A DNA stretch of 64,000 nucleotides from Achromobacter pestifer (GCF_902859625.1 NZ_CADIJX010000006.1:248001-312000); one strand, 5' to 3'; numbered from the stretch's first letter, positions 1 through 9,026 are shown. A program made the numbers and translations. Notes: generated by a model not told the origin, from the letters alone.

Positions 1-314
1 TGGCCGACGCGGGCAAAGATGGCGTCGCGCAGTTCCGAGAACAGCAGCGACAGCACCCGGGCCGTGCCGTAGGCCAGGATCAGCCCCAACGGCACCGTCA
101 CGGCGCCGGGGGCGCCCTTGCCGAGTTCGTCGATGGCGTGCTTGTAGATCAGCGGCACATAGACCGTGGCCGCCTTGGCGGCGAACAGACAGAGCAGGGC
201 CGCGACCACGCGCACCTTCAGCCCCGTCATCCCTGGGGGCCAAAGATAGGGGAAAAGGGTGCGCAGAGTGGAAAAGCCGCCGCGATTTTCGGGCGGCGCG
301 TCAGTGGATTTCAT
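1..314 (-). CDS. Atm1-type ABC exporter, N-terminal fragment
   Basis: Partial gene running off the left edge; only the first ~104 residues are present. Translation from the ATG at 314 gives a short polar leader, then the stretch TLRTLFPYLWPP followed by hydrophobic segments and ELRDAIFARVG, typical of the membrane domain of Atm1/HMT1-type ABC half-transporters (transmembrane domain fused to an ATPase, exporting glutathione-linked compounds or serving metal/thiol homeostasis). The nucleotide-binding domain lies outside the window, so the family call rests on the N-terminus alone. It points away from the aldo-keto reductase gene, leaving a 273-base shared upstream region in which I see no clear operator. 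Confidence 0.7.
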   Translation of the reverse strand, partial: MKSTDAPPENRGGFSTLRTLFPYLWPPGMTGLKVRVVAALLCLFAAKAATVYVPLIYKHAIDELGKGAPGAVTVPLGLILAYGTARVLSLLFSELRDAIFARVG

Positions 315-587
315 GGCTGGGCAGGGGGCTGATGCGGGGGGCGAGCCGGAGGGCGGGAGGGCGGTTGAGGGCCATTATCGGGCACCGGCGCTATTATTTG
401 GCTGATAACCCCTGGTGCACACGGACCATTGCTGGGGGACGTTGATCCGGTAAAGTGATGCGGGCGCAGCTCGGCAAGCCTGCTTTTTGTCACTTCAATC
501 CTGGGGTAGGCCGGGCTGTGCCCAGGATTGCGCGACCTGGCGCGTATTCGCCGCGCGAGCGTTGCGGTACAAGTTTCGGAGGGTCTT

Positions 588-1415
588 ATGGCGAAAGTAC
601 CCGCAGTGAAGTTGAACGACGGCAACAAGATCCCGCAACTGGGGCTGGGCGTCTGGCAGGTGCCTGACGAGCAGGCCTCGTCCAGCGTGAAAGAGGCGCT
701 GGCGGCCGGCTACCGCTCGGTGGACACCGCGGCCATTTACGGCAATGAGGCAGGCGTGGGCACCGGGCTGCGCGCGGCGGGTGTGGCGCGCAAGGACCTA
801 TTCGTCACCACCAAGCTCTGGAATGACCGGCACGGCTATGACGACGCCCACAAGGCGATGGACGAAAGCCTGGAAAAGCTGGGATTGGCCTATGTGGATC
901 TGTATCTGATCCATTGGCCGGTGGCGGGCAGCGCCAAGTTCCTGGACGCCTGGCGCGCGATGGTCGAGATGAAGGAAGATGGCCGCGCCCGTTCGATCGG
1001 CGTATCCAATTTCACGCAGGCCAATCTGGAGCGGCTGATGGAAGCGTCGAAAGTGGTGCCGGCGGTGAATCAGATCGAGCTGCACCCGGGATTCGCGCAA
1101 CGTGAGTTGCGGGCATTCCATGCCAAGCATGGGATCGCGACCGAATCCTGGAGCCCGTTGGCCCAAGGCAACATCACCAAGGAAAAGGTCATCCTGGATC
1201 TGGCGAAGAAGTATGGAAAGTCGCCCGCACAGGTGACGCTGCGCTGGCACTTGCAGAGTGACCTGATCGTGATTCCGAAATCGGTCACGCCCGCCCGCAT
1301 CCGCGAGAACATCGATGTGTTCGACTTTGAATTGTCGGTGGACGACATGGCGGCGATCGACGGCATCAAGGAAAGCCCGCGTTTGGGGCCGGACCCCGCG
1401 CAATTCGGCAAATAG
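588..1415 (+). CDS. Aldo-keto reductase (2,5-diketo-D-gluconate reductase-like)
   Basis: 275-residue cytosolic NADPH-dependent carbonyl reductase of the AKR superfamily. The four catalytic positions are visible: Asp and Tyr in SVDTAAIYGNE, Lys in VTTKLWND and His in YLIHWP. The cofactor-binding C-terminus IPKSVTPARIRENIDVFDFEL is typical of the DkgA/DkgB group. The start at 588 is preferred over an upstream in-frame ATG at 528 because a GGAGG sits six bases before it and the family start (KVPAVKLNDGNKIPQLGLG) follows directly. It stands alone and converges on the small membrane protein gene, with a long hairpin between the two. The physiological substrate cannot be read from sequence; aldehydes or keto-sugars are likely. 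Confidence 0.9.
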   Translation: MAKVPAVKLNDGNKIPQLGLGVWQVPDEQASSSVKEALAAGYRSVDTAAIYGNEAGVGTGLRAAGVARKDLFVTTKLWNDRHGYDDAHKAMDESLEKLGLAYVDLYLIHWPVAGSAKFLDAWRAMVEMKEDGRARSIGVSNFTQANLERLMEASKVVPAVNQIELHPGFAQRELRAFHAKHGIATESWSPLAQGNITKEKVILDLAKKYGKSPAQVTLRWHLQSDLIVIPKSVTPARIRENIDVFDFELSVDDMAAIDGIKESPRLGPDPAQFGK

Positions 1416-1422
1416 GGCCGAG

Positions 1423-1471
1423 GACGGCCGCGAGGCAGGGGGCGCGACGCTCCCTGTGTCTGGCGGCCGTC
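1423..1471. terminator. Hairpin between convergent genes
   Basis: A perfect 9-base outer stem (GACGGCCGC at 1423-1431 with GCGGCCGTC at 1463-1471) encloses a second small inverted repeat (CAGGG/CCCTG). It lies between the stop of the aldo-keto reductase (1415) and the stop of the small membrane protein (1483). There is only a T-rich tail (TTGCTTGCT) and no true T-run, so it is a probable bidirectional terminator of moderate strength. Confidence 0.5.
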
Positions 1472-1482
1472 TTGCTTGCTGC

Positions 1483-1680
1483 CTAGTGCTTCAGTGGGAA
1501 GCACCAGTAGCGCACGATGACGACCAGCAGGATGGTCAGCGTGATCCAGGAGGCCCAGTGCCACGCGCCGGTACCCAACAGGGCAGCCAGCAGGCCGAAC
1601 ACGCTTAGTGCGCCCAGCAGGGTCGGCACACCCCAGACAAACATGAAGCCTCGACTGCCTTTGCTTTTGTGGGCGCTCAT
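1483..1680 (-). CDS. Small two-helix membrane protein, PepSY operon partner
   Basis: 65-residue protein, chosen start ATG at 1680, which overlaps the stop of the PepSY gene as ATGA (1677-1680), so the two are translationally coupled. It has a short basic N-terminus (MSAHKSKGSRG), then two hydrophobic helices (FVWGVPTLLGALSVFGLLAAL and ASWITLTILLVVIVRYW) ending in CFPLKH. Small proteins like this commonly follow PepSY-domain iron-linked membrane reductase-like proteins. I recognise no named family, so its function is unknown; the coupling suggests it works with the PepSY protein in the inner membrane. Confidence 0.75.
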   Translation of the reverse strand: MSAHKSKGSRGFMFVWGVPTLLGALSVFGLLAALLGTGAWHWASWITLTILLVVIVRYWCFPLKH

Positions 1681-2852
1681 GCGGGAGTCCTTTGCGGGGC
1701 GGCGGCGGCTTGGTGCTTTTTCACGAGTTCGTTGATGCGTGCTTCCGTGGCGCGGCGGCGTGCCAGCCACAGGTAAAGGCCGCTGACGAGGACCACGATG
1801 GTGATCAGGTCCAGTAGCGCCCAGATGATTTTCAGGGGCAGTCCGGCGTAATCGCCGAAGTGCAGCGGGCGGGAGACTTCCAGCGCGGTCAGGTACCAGG
1901 GCATCTTGGCCACGGTCGTCAGCGCGCCGGTCTTGCCGTCCACCAGCACAGGCGTGTTCAATTTCGAGGTCAGCGGGGTGTCGCCGCGCATCCAGGCGAT
2001 GTAGTGGTGCGGGCTGCCGAAGGCGTTGCCAGGGAACGCGATGAACGACACTTCGTTGCCCGGCAGGGCTTTTTTCGCGGTGTCGGCGGCCAACTGCGCA
2101 GAGGCCAGTTCGGTCGGTACGGTCTGGCCCTTGTAGGGTTCCAGGATGCGCACCAGTTCGGTCGATTGCCACAGGCGGAACAGCGGCGTGGACAGTTCAT
2201 TGATGACGCCGGTGACGCCCACCACGAAAGCCCAGACCAGCGTCACGATGCCCAGCAGGTTGTGCAGGTCCAGCCATTTCAGGCGCGTGGAGCGTGCCGC
2301 TCGCACCGTGCCGAATTCCAGCTTCTTCATGAAGGGGCCGTAGAGCACCACGCCGGACACGATGGCCACGCAGAACAGCAAGCCCATGAAGCCCAGGAAC
2401 AGTTCGCCGGGCAACCCCGCGAACAGGTCCACGTGCAGGGCCAGCATGATGCCCATGAAAGAGAACTTGTCCTGGGTATAGGGCGGGCCATCCAGCAGCA
2501 CGTCGCCCGTGCGGCCGTCCATGCGCACCGCGTGCCCGGAGGCCTGGCCGTCGCCCGGCTTCTTGGCCATGCCCACCCAGACTTGGGGTTCGTCCGGATC
2601 GAAGAACAGATAGTCGATCACTTCGCCCGGATACATGGATTTGGCGCTTTCGACCAGCTTGTCCAGATGAGCGGGCGGCGTGTTGGCCGGCACGTCAGAC
2701 AAGGGCTTTGCATCATCCAGCCAGTGTTCGATTTCGTGGTGGAACACCAACGGCAAACCGGTCAGACAGATGATGAGCAGGAAGATGGTGCAGACGAGGC
2801 TGGTCCATTTATGGATCCAGTACCACGTCTTGATGGTGGAGGCGGCAGTCAT
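1677..2852 (-). CDS. PepSY-associated transmembrane protein
   Basis: 391-residue inner-membrane protein of the PepSY_TM family. It opens with IKTWYWIHKWTSLVCTIFLLIICLTGLPLVF, the characteristic first helix with a conserved His (WIHKW) followed by HHEIEHW. Further helices lie near residues 140-165, 190-220 and 340-365, with a large periplasmic loop between. Members often sit beside TonB-dependent siderophore receptors and are thought to act in reductive iron release or electron transfer; no receptor is present here. First gene of a two-gene unit. A Fur-like half-match lies about 75 bases upstream, consistent with iron control but weak. The exact reaction is unknown. Confidence 0.85.
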   Translation of the reverse strand: MTAASTIKTWYWIHKWTSLVCTIFLLIICLTGLPLVFHHEIEHWLDDAKPLSDVPANTPPAHLDKLVESAKSMYPGEVIDYLFFDPDEPQVWVGMAKKPGDGQASGHAVRMDGRTGDVLLDGPPYTQDKFSFMGIMLALHVDLFAGLPGELFLGFMGLLFCVAIVSGVVLYGPFMKKLEFGTVRAARSTRLKWLDLHNLLGIVTLVWAFVVGVTGVINELSTPLFRLWQSTELVRILEPYKGQTVPTELASAQLAADTAKKALPGNEVSFIAFPGNAFGSPHHYIAWMRGDTPLTSKLNTPVLVDGKTGALTTVAKMPWYLTALEVSRPLHFGDYAGLPLKIIWALLDLITIVVLVSGLYLWLARRRATEARINELVKKHQAAAAPQRTPA

Positions 2853-2925
2853 GGCGACGGCAGGGGGCGACTTGCGCGGCCCCCTTTAAGGTATTGGTTG
2901 GGAAAGTCGGAACATTATCACGAAC

Positions 2926-2938
2926 AATAGCGATTCTC
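2926..2938 (-). promoter_or_regulatory. Possible Fur-box-like element
   Basis: In an AT-rich patch upstream of the PepSY gene, the minus strand reads GAGAATCGCTATT, matching 9 of 13 positions of the GATAATCATTATC half of the Fur consensus. The link between PepSY_TM proteins and iron makes it plausible, but the match is modest and there is no second clear half. Confidence 0.25.
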
Positions 2939-3095
2939 GTAACGCAATATTTTGACCCCGATGGCAAGCGGGGCGCAAAGGCGTCCTGAGTGAAAGCGGG
3001 TTAAAACCAAGGGTCAGGCATCAACAGGCAAGAGCAGCCACGGCAAGGTTATGGGGACGGATTGTTCCGCGGGTAACCGGTGGCTTTGGATCATC

Positions 3096-3809
3096 ATGGA
3101 GCAGCGATTTCTGAAAGTCCCGCGCAATGAACGCGGCCGCGATTTTGCGGTGGGCGACGTGCATGGGCATTTTTCCCGTTTACAGGAAAGCCTGGACCGG
3201 CTGGGTTTCGACCCGTCGCGGGACAGGCTGTTTTCCGTGGGCGACCTGGTGGACCGGGGGCCGGAAAGTGAGGCCGCGCTGGAATGGCTGGCGCAGCCCT
3301 GGTTCCACGCGGTGCAGGGCAACCACGAAGACTATGCAATCCGCCACGTCCGGACAGGAGAGGTGGATGTCATGAATTGGCGTGGGTACGGCGGCGGCTG
3401 GTTCCTGGACCTGCCGTCCGACCGGCAAAAAGTCTATGCCGAGGCGTTTGCGCGGTTGCCCATCGCCATCGAGGTTGAGACCTCGGCGGGCGGCGTCGGC
3501 CTGTTGCATGCGGATTGCCCGGTGCTGTTCTGGCCACGGCTGGAGTCCGCGCTGCAAGACCGCTACAAACGCACCAGCGCGACCTGCCAGTGGTCACGCG
3601 AACGCCTGCGGCAAATGGACCGGACGGCCATCATGGGCGTGCGGGCCGTGGTGGCGGGGCATACGCCGGTGGCGGCGCCGCTGTTGCTGGGCAACGTTTA
3701 TCACATCGATACCGAAGGCTGGAGATCGGGTTATTTCACCTTCCTGGATCTTGAATCCCTGTCGGCGTGGCCGCACGAGGTGGTGACGGAGCTGATAGCG
3801 GAAGAATAG
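3096..3809 (+). CDS. PP2A-like serine/threonine metallophosphatase
   Basis: 237-residue cytosolic calcineurin-like phosphoesterase of the lambda-phosphatase/PrpA group. The three metal-binding signatures occur in order: GDVHGH (about residue 20), GDLVDRGP (about 50) and GNHE (about 79), with the C-terminal His motif VVAGHTP (about 187). These residues bind two metal ions for phosphoester hydrolysis, on phosphoproteins or small phosphoesters. The start at 3096 (MEQRFLKVPRN) is preferred over an in-frame ATG at 3051 because it matches the usual distance to GDVHGH; the ribosome site is weak. Monocistronic, followed by a strong bidirectional terminator. Confidence 0.85.
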   Translation: MEQRFLKVPRNERGRDFAVGDVHGHFSRLQESLDRLGFDPSRDRLFSVGDLVDRGPESEAALEWLAQPWFHAVQGNHEDYAIRHVRTGEVDVMNWRGYGGGWFLDLPSDRQKVYAEAFARLPIAIEVETSAGGVGLLHADCPVLFWPRLESALQDRYKRTSATCQWSRERLRQMDRTAIMGVRAVVAGHTPVAAPLLLGNVYHIDTEGWRSGYFTFLDLESLSAWPHEVVTELIAEE

Positions 3810-3846
3810 GTCGGCCGCGTGGCCGCAATGGCCGGCGGGCAAAGGC

Positions 3847-3872
3847 AACGGGCGCCCCAAGGGGCGCCCGTT
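3847..3872. terminator. Bidirectional terminator
   Basis: A perfect 12-base inverted repeat (AACGGGCGCCCC and its complement) with a two-base spacer sits between the stop codons of the convergent phosphatase (3809) and PBP1A (3893) genes. T-rich sequence (TTGTGTCTTG) follows on the plus strand, so it can serve both transcripts. Confidence 0.75.
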
Positions 3873-3892
3873 GTGTCTTGTGCGGAACCGCG

Positions 3893-6523
3893 TCAGAGAG
3901 GCCGGGCCGTCACGGGAGCTGACGTGGTGACGGCACTGGCGCTGGCGCCACCTTCGGAATTGACGGCAGGCAGCCCCGGCGCGGGCAAGCCCGGCGTGGG
4001 CAAGCCTGGGGTGGACGAGCCTGCCGTGGGCGTGCTGTCGGCGCGCGGTGCCGGGATCGGGACCAGCGGCGCCTGGATCGGGCTGTTCGGGTCCGTTTGC
4101 CGGGTGGCGCCGGGGGCGGGCAGCGGCTTGACGGAGGTATCGACCCCGTCGGTGGAGCGGTTGTTGTTCAGGAAGTCGGTCAGCGCGTCGCCTGAGGACA
4201 GGTCCAGTGAGGCCACGGCCTGGCCCGGCGGGAATTCCGAGAAGTAGTATTCGCCGTTTTCGACCAGCAGCCCATCCGGACGGGGCGCCTGCTTGGCATC
4301 CGGCACGCCCTTGAGCACCGGCTGCATGTAGTCCAGCCAGGTCGACAAGGCCAGACCGCTGCCGAATTCGTTCGTGCCCAGCGATTTGGGCTGGTCAAAG
4401 CCCATCCAGACGGTCGTTGCCAGCGCGGGCGTGAAGCCCGAGAACCAGACGTCCACCGCCTCATTGGTGGTGCCGGTCTTGCCGCCGACGTCATTGCGCT
4501 TGAGCACCTGGTGCGCGCGCGCCGCAGTACCGCTGGTGGCGACGCCGCGCAGGATGTCGTCCATGACCCAGGCGGTGCGCGGATCGATGGCGCGCGCGGC
4601 TTCGTCGCCGGCCTTGACGGGTTGCGCCTGCATCAGCACCTTGCCAGACCGATCCGTGACGTGGTCAACCAGGTAGGGCGTGACGCGGTAGCCGCCGTTG
4701 GCGAAGACGCTATAGCCGTTGACCACCTGCAAGGGCGTGGCGCCGCCCGCGCCCAGCGCCAGCGGCAGCACGGCCGGCCAGCGGGACTTGTCGAAGCCAA
4801 AACGGGTCAGGTAGTCCTGCGCGTATTGCGGCGAGATGGCTTGCAGGATGCGGATCGACACCATGTTCTTGGAACGGTACAGGCCCTGGCGCAAGGTCAG
4901 CATGGGCTCGTACTTGTTGCCGTCATTCTTGGGCTGCCAGTCCTTCGAGCCCGTTTGGGCGGCGGTCAGCATGAAGGGCTGGTCCGAGATCTGGGTGGCG
5001 GGCGTGAAGCCGCGCTCAAGCGCTGCCGCGTAGACGAAGGGCTTGATATTGGAGCCCGGTTGGCGCCAGGCCTGCGTCACCCGGTTGAAGGTGCCGCGGT
5101 TGTAGTCGAAGCCGCCGATCATGGCGCGGATGGCGCCGTCCTGCGGCGCCACGGACACCAGCGCTGCTTGCAGCGCCGGCATGTTGATGATCTCCCAGCT
5201 GTCGCTGTCCTTGTCGCCGGTCTTGTGGATGTAGACGACCGAGCCGCGGCTGATGCGCTGGCTGTCGCTGGCTTTCGGGTTCAGGGCGCGGGCCACCACG
5301 GCCAGCGCCTTCTTGTCCGTGATGGTGATGATCTCGCGAGCGCTGCGGGCCAGCTTCACTTCAATGGGGCTGGCCGACAGCACGACGGCGGCCAGCAGAT
5401 CTTCGCTGTCGGGCGTCTTGTCTTGCACGCCGTCGAGGATTTCGTCCAGGGCCTGCGCATCGCTTTCCACGTTGTCGGGCAGGTCAATCTGGTCTTCCGG
5501 GCCGGGATAGACGGCGCGGCGCGTGTAGTCCAGCACGCCATCGCGCACGGCGCGGTAGGCGGCGTCCTGAGCCTTGGAATCGATCGTGGTGTAGACGTCG
5601 ATGCCCTTGGAATAGGTGTCTTCCTGGAACACGCCATACATCAGCTGGCGTGCCAGTTCAGCGGGGTAGTCGCCATGCACGGCGAAGCCGCGCGCGCTGG
5701 TGCCGTCCGCGCCGCGGATCGTCAGATGCTGCTTCAGGGCTTCGTCGGCCTGCTCGGGCGTCAGGTAGCCCAGCGTCTTCATGCGTCCCAGCACATAGTG
5801 CTGGCGGATTTCTGCGCGCGGGAAGTTGGTGATGGGGTTGAAGCGTGACGGGGCCTTGGGAACGCCGGCCAGCATGGCGGCTTCGGCCGGGGTGACTTCG
5901 GACAGGGGCTTGCCGAAGTAGGTGCGCGAGGCCGCGGCAAAGCCATAGGCGCGGTGGCCCAGGTAGATCTGGTTCATGTAGAGCTCAAGGATCTGATCCT
6001 TGGTGAGCTCGGATTCGATCTTGAACGTCAACAGCAGTTCGTAGAACTTGCGTGAATAGGTCTTTTCCGACGACAGGTAGAAGTTGCGCGCCACCTGCAT
6101 GGTGATCGTGCTGCCGCCTTGCGACTTCGATCCCTTGACGAGGTTGGTCAGCACGGCGCGCGCGACGCCCATCCAGTCGACGCCGCCGTGGCTGTAGAAG
6201 CGGTCGTCCTCGGCCGCCAGCACCGCCTGGCGCATCACGGGCGGGATCTCGTCAAAGCGCAGCACGTTGCGGTGCTCTTCGCCGTATTCGCCGATCAGCA
6301 CCTTGTCCGCCGTGTAGATGCGCAGCGGCACCCGGGGGCGGTAATCCGTCATGGCATGCAGGTCGGGCAGGCTGGGCCAGGCCAGCGCCAGGGCGAGTCC
6401 CAGCAGGACGGCTCCGCATACGCCGGCGCCGGCCACGGCGATGCCCGCTTTGACCAGGATTCGTTTCCAGGGAAGGCCCGATTTGCCGCCCGGGGTGGCG
6501 GAGGATTGCTGGGGGGTGCTCAT
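3893..6523 (-). CDS. mrcA: Penicillin-binding protein 1A (bifunctional peptidoglycan synthase)
   Basis: 876-residue class A PBP anchored by one N-terminal helix (residues about 25-50). The glycosyltransferase (GT51) domain shows AAEDDRFYSHGGVDW and the helix motif GGSTITMQVARN. The transpeptidase domain carries the nucleophile motif SNIK (in RQPGSNIKPF), SKN (in RSKNMVSIRI) and KTGT (GGKTGTTNEAVDVWF). Between them is the OB-like insert typical of PBP1A. The C-terminus after about residue 800 is low-complexity, Pro/Thr/Ser/Gly-rich, with PGLP repeats encoded by a 15-base tandem repeat. It polymerises and cross-links peptidoglycan in the periplasm. It stands alone, ending at a strong terminator; the usual divergent pil operon is not present here. 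Confidence 0.95.
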   Translation of the reverse strand: MSTPQQSSATPGGKSGLPWKRILVKAGIAVAGAGVCGAVLLGLALALAWPSLPDLHAMTDYRPRVPLRIYTADKVLIGEYGEEHRNVLRFDEIPPVMRQAVLAAEDDRFYSHGGVDWMGVARAVLTNLVKGSKSQGGSTITMQVARNFYLSSEKTYSRKFYELLLTFKIESELTKDQILELYMNQIYLGHRAYGFAAASRTYFGKPLSEVTPAEAAMLAGVPKAPSRFNPITNFPRAEIRQHYVLGRMKTLGYLTPEQADEALKQHLTIRGADGTSARGFAVHGDYPAELARQLMYGVFQEDTYSKGIDVYTTIDSKAQDAAYRAVRDGVLDYTRRAVYPGPEDQIDLPDNVESDAQALDEILDGVQDKTPDSEDLLAAVVLSASPIEVKLARSAREIITITDKKALAVVARALNPKASDSQRISRGSVVYIHKTGDKDSDSWEIINMPALQAALVSVAPQDGAIRAMIGGFDYNRGTFNRVTQAWRQPGSNIKPFVYAAALERGFTPATQISDQPFMLTAAQTGSKDWQPKNDGNKYEPMLTLRQGLYRSKNMVSIRILQAISPQYAQDYLTRFGFDKSRWPAVLPLALGAGGATPLQVVNGYSVFANGGYRVTPYLVDHVTDRSGKVLMQAQPVKAGDEAARAIDPRTAWVMDDILRGVATSGTAARAHQVLKRNDVGGKTGTTNEAVDVWFSGFTPALATTVWMGFDQPKSLGTNEFGSGLALSTWLDYMQPVLKGVPDAKQAPRPDGLLVENGEYYFSEFPPGQAVASLDLSSGDALTDFLNNNRSTDGVDTSVKPLPAPGATRQTDPNSPIQAPLVPIPAPRADSTPTAGSSTPGLPTPGLPAPGLPAVNSEGGASASAVTTSAPVTARPL
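3975..4019. repeat. 15-base tandem repeat inside mrcA tail
   Basis: Three consecutive 15-base units: CCCGGCGCGGGCAAG, CCCGGCGTGGGCAAG and the degenerate CCTGGGGTGGACGAG. On the minus strand they encode the repeated PGLP-type tail of PBP1A. Copy number is likely to vary between strains; the repeat keeps the reading frame. Confidence 0.7.
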
Positions 6524-6748
6524 TGCAGGCGATTCTAGGACAGAACGCTATAGACCGGCCAGGACGCAATAAGGTTTCAGTAACCAAACTTGCCGGGGCG
6601 CGGTCGAGGCGAATTGCCAAGTAAATATAGGGACGGGGTCTAGCATACGCGGGGCGCGGCTTTCGCGCGCGCACGCGATGAAATGCGCAGTGAAATGTAT
6701 TGCGCGCCGTGACAAACAGCAAGGCCGGTTGCACGCTTTTATCGAATT

Positions 6749-7567
6749 TCAGCTGCCATTCAGCGTATCGGCGCCTTGCAGATACCGCTGCGGCGGCGCA
6801 CCCAGGGCACGATGGAACATGGCGCTGAACGCGCTGGGGCTGCGATAGCCCAGGTCGGCCGCGATCCGCGCCACCGGCACGCCCAGGGACAGACGGCAAA
6901 CCGCGTCCGCCAACCGCACCTGCTGTACCCATTGGCGGTAGTTCAACCCCAATTCGGCCTGAAACAGCCGGATCAAGGTGCGGGCGCTGGCGCCGACCTC
7001 GCTGCCCCAGTCTTCAATGCCGCGTTGCAGCCCCGGCTGGTCCAGGATGGCCATGCAGATGGTTTGCAGGCGGCGGTCGCGGGGCCAGGGGATCTGGAAG
7101 GGCACGACGCGCGCGGCGGCCAGTTCCGACAGGATCAGCGCAGCGACTTGTTCTTCGCGGCCGCCAAGCGGGTAATCGACAGGCGCCGCCGTCAGCGCCA
7201 GGATCAGTTCGCGCAGCAGGCCGCTGACTTCGACCACCTGGCATTGCGGCCAATAGTCCGCCGCCGCCTCGGCTTGGATGTAGAGCGAACGCATGGACAC
7301 CGCGCCCACCATGTCCACCCCATGCGGCACGCCCGCTGGCACCCACAGCGCGCGCAAGGGCGGCAGTGCCCAGAAACCGCTGGGCGTGGTGACGCGCATG
7401 ACGCCGTCGACCGCGTAGATCAGTTGGGCGCGGGGGTGCGAATGCGCACCGGTCTGGGCACCCGCCGGGAATTCCTTGGCCATGGCGGTGACCGCGCGGG
7501 GAAGATCCTGATAGTCCTGGGCGTTGATACTGCGGGCGGGGTCGGGCAGCAGCGGACGGGTAGGCAT
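6749..7567 (-). CDS. AraC-family regulator with cupin sensor
   Basis: 272-residue transcription factor. The N-terminal half is a cupin/AraC-ligand domain (AHSHPRAQLIYAVDGVMRVTTPSGFWALPPLRALWVPAGVPHGVDM). The C-terminal half holds two helix-turn-helix units, including VPVARIAADLGYRSPSAFSAMFHRALGAPPQRYL. The start at 7567 is preferred because a GGAAG lies eight bases upstream; alternatives at 7582 and further lack one. It is divergent from the MFS pump gene at 7733 with 165 bases between, the usual arrangement for a regulator controlling its neighbouring exporter. The ligand is unknown. Confidence 0.88.
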   Translation of the reverse strand: MPTRPLLPDPARSINAQDYQDLPRAVTAMAKEFPAGAQTGAHSHPRAQLIYAVDGVMRVTTPSGFWALPPLRALWVPAGVPHGVDMVGAVSMRSLYIQAEAAADYWPQCQVVEVSGLLRELILALTAAPVDYPLGGREEQVAALILSELAAARVVPFQIPWPRDRRLQTICMAILDQPGLQRGIEDWGSEVGASARTLIRLFQAELGLNYRQWVQQVRLADAVCRLSLGVPVARIAADLGYRSPSAFSAMFHRALGAPPQRYLQGADTLNGS

Positions 7568-7732
7568 GAGTGTCACTTCCATCAATAGGATGAGACGGTC
7601 GCCATAAGCGCCGTAACCATATTTTGTCACTTTCGCGACGAAAATTGGCAGATCTGTGTCGGGCCGGATTTCTACACTGTGATCAGGTCCTGGCATGCCG
7701 CCGGGCGGGCTTTTCCCTCTTGTGTGCGCCCC

Positions 7733-9010
7733 ATGAATCCTCCCCAGAACTCCGTTGCCGGTGTCTCGGACGCCGCCATCCCCGCTCCCGCCTCCGTGCA
7801 GGCCGCCACCCCTGCCGCCTCGGATCCGTCCACGGCGTTCAAGGTGCTGGGCGCCATCAGCGTGGCGCATCTGATGAACGACATGATCCAGTCGATCCTG
7901 TTGGCCATTTATCCGATGCTGAAGGATTCATTCAGCCTGTCGTTCGCGCAGATCGGGATGATCACGCTGGTCTATCAACTGGCGGCCTCGCTGCTGCAAC
8001 CGTTCATCGGCTTCTACACCGATCGCTATCCCAAACCGTATTCCTTGCCGGTGGGCATGGGCTTCACGCTGGTGGGCTTGCTGCTGCTGTCGGTGGCGCC
8101 GTCATTTGGCTGGCTGCTGGTGGCGGCCGTGCTGGTGGGAACGGGTTCGTCCGTGTTCCATCCGGAATCGTCGCGGGTGGCGCGCATGGCCTCGGGCGGA
8201 CGGCACGGCCTGGCGCAATCGCTATTCCAGGTGGGGGGCAACGTGGGGTCGGCGTTGGGGCCATTGCTGGCGGCTCTCTTCATCATTCCGCACGGGCAGC
8301 GCAGCGTGGCGTGGTTCTCGTTGGCGGCATTGTTTGGCATCGTGGTGCTGACGGGGATCGGGCGCTGGTACAGCGCCAACCGGGTCCGGCTCAAGCCGCG
8401 TGCGCGCCGCGACGGCGCGGGCAATGGCTTGTCGCGCAACCAGGTGCTGGGCGCGCTGGCGGTGCTGGGTGTGCTGGTGTTTTCCAAATACTTCTATCTG
8501 GCCAGCCTGAACAGCTATTTCACCTTCTACCTGATCGACAAGTTCGGCTTGTCCGTGCGCGAGGCGCAGCTATATCTGTTCCTGTTCCTGGCCGCCGTCG
8601 CGGTGGGCACGGTGGTGGGCGGACCCGTCGGCGACCGCGTGGGTCGCAAGATCGTGATCTGGGTGTCGATCCTGGGCGTGGCGCCGTTTACGTTGATGCT
8701 GCCCTACGCGAATCTGTTCTGGACCGGCGCGCTGGTCGTGATCATCGGCATGGTGCTGGCGTCCGCGTTTTCGGCCATTGTGGTCTATGCGCAGGAACTG
8801 GTGCCGGGCAAGGTCGGCATGATCGCCGGCCTGTTCTTCGGCTTTGCCTTTGGCATGGGCGGCGTGGGCGCCGCGGCGCTGGGCAAGTTGGCGGACGCGA
8901 CCAGCATCGGCTACGTGTACCAGGTGTGCGCGTATCTGCCGTTGCTAGGGGTGGTGGCGATTCTGCTGCCGAAGACGGGCAAGCCCAAGGCGGACTTGCC
9001 CCGGGCGTGA
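7733..9010 (+). CDS. MFS efflux pump, fosmidomycin-resistance (Fsr) type
   Basis: 425-residue major facilitator with twelve predicted helices. SVAHLMNDMIQSILLAIYPMLK near residue 45, GFYTDRYPKPYSLPVGMG and GTGSSVFHPESSRVARMASGGRHGLAQS are strong Fsr-family signatures. Family members export fosmidomycin and other compounds by proton antiport across the inner membrane. The start at 7733 gives a ~35-residue Ala/Pro-rich leader before helix 1; a later start cannot be ruled out and no good ribosome site is seen. It is divergent from the AraC regulator, which probably controls it, and ends 17 bases from the convergent pgaD stop. Confidence 0.9.
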   Translation: MNPPQNSVAGVSDAAIPAPASVQAATPAASDPSTAFKVLGAISVAHLMNDMIQSILLAIYPMLKDSFSLSFAQIGMITLVYQLAASLLQPFIGFYTDRYPKPYSLPVGMGFTLVGLLLLSVAPSFGWLLVAAVLVGTGSSVFHPESSRVARMASGGRHGLAQSLFQVGGNVGSALGPLLAALFIIPHGQRSVAWFSLAALFGIVVLTGIGRWYSANRVRLKPRARRDGAGNGLSRNQVLGALAVLGVLVFSKYFYLASLNSYFTFYLIDKFGLSVREAQLYLFLFLAAVAVGTVVGGPVGDRVGRKIVIWVSILGVAPFTLMLPYANLFWTGALVVIIGMVLASAFSAIVVYAQELVPGKVGMIAGLFFGFAFGMGGVGAAALGKLADATSIGYVYQVCAYLPLLGVVAILLPKTGKPKADLPRA

Positions 9011-9026
9011 CGGGTCCGCACCGGTG

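Noticed and set aside
315-587. Small ORFs before the aldo-keto reductase
   Set aside because: Frames here are short, Pro/Arg-rich and lack ribosome sites. I read it as the divergent control region of the ABC exporter and the reductase.
4511-5848. 445-residue plus-strand open frame opposite mrcA
   Set aside because: Shadow of PBP1A on the other strand, which has all its catalytic motifs.
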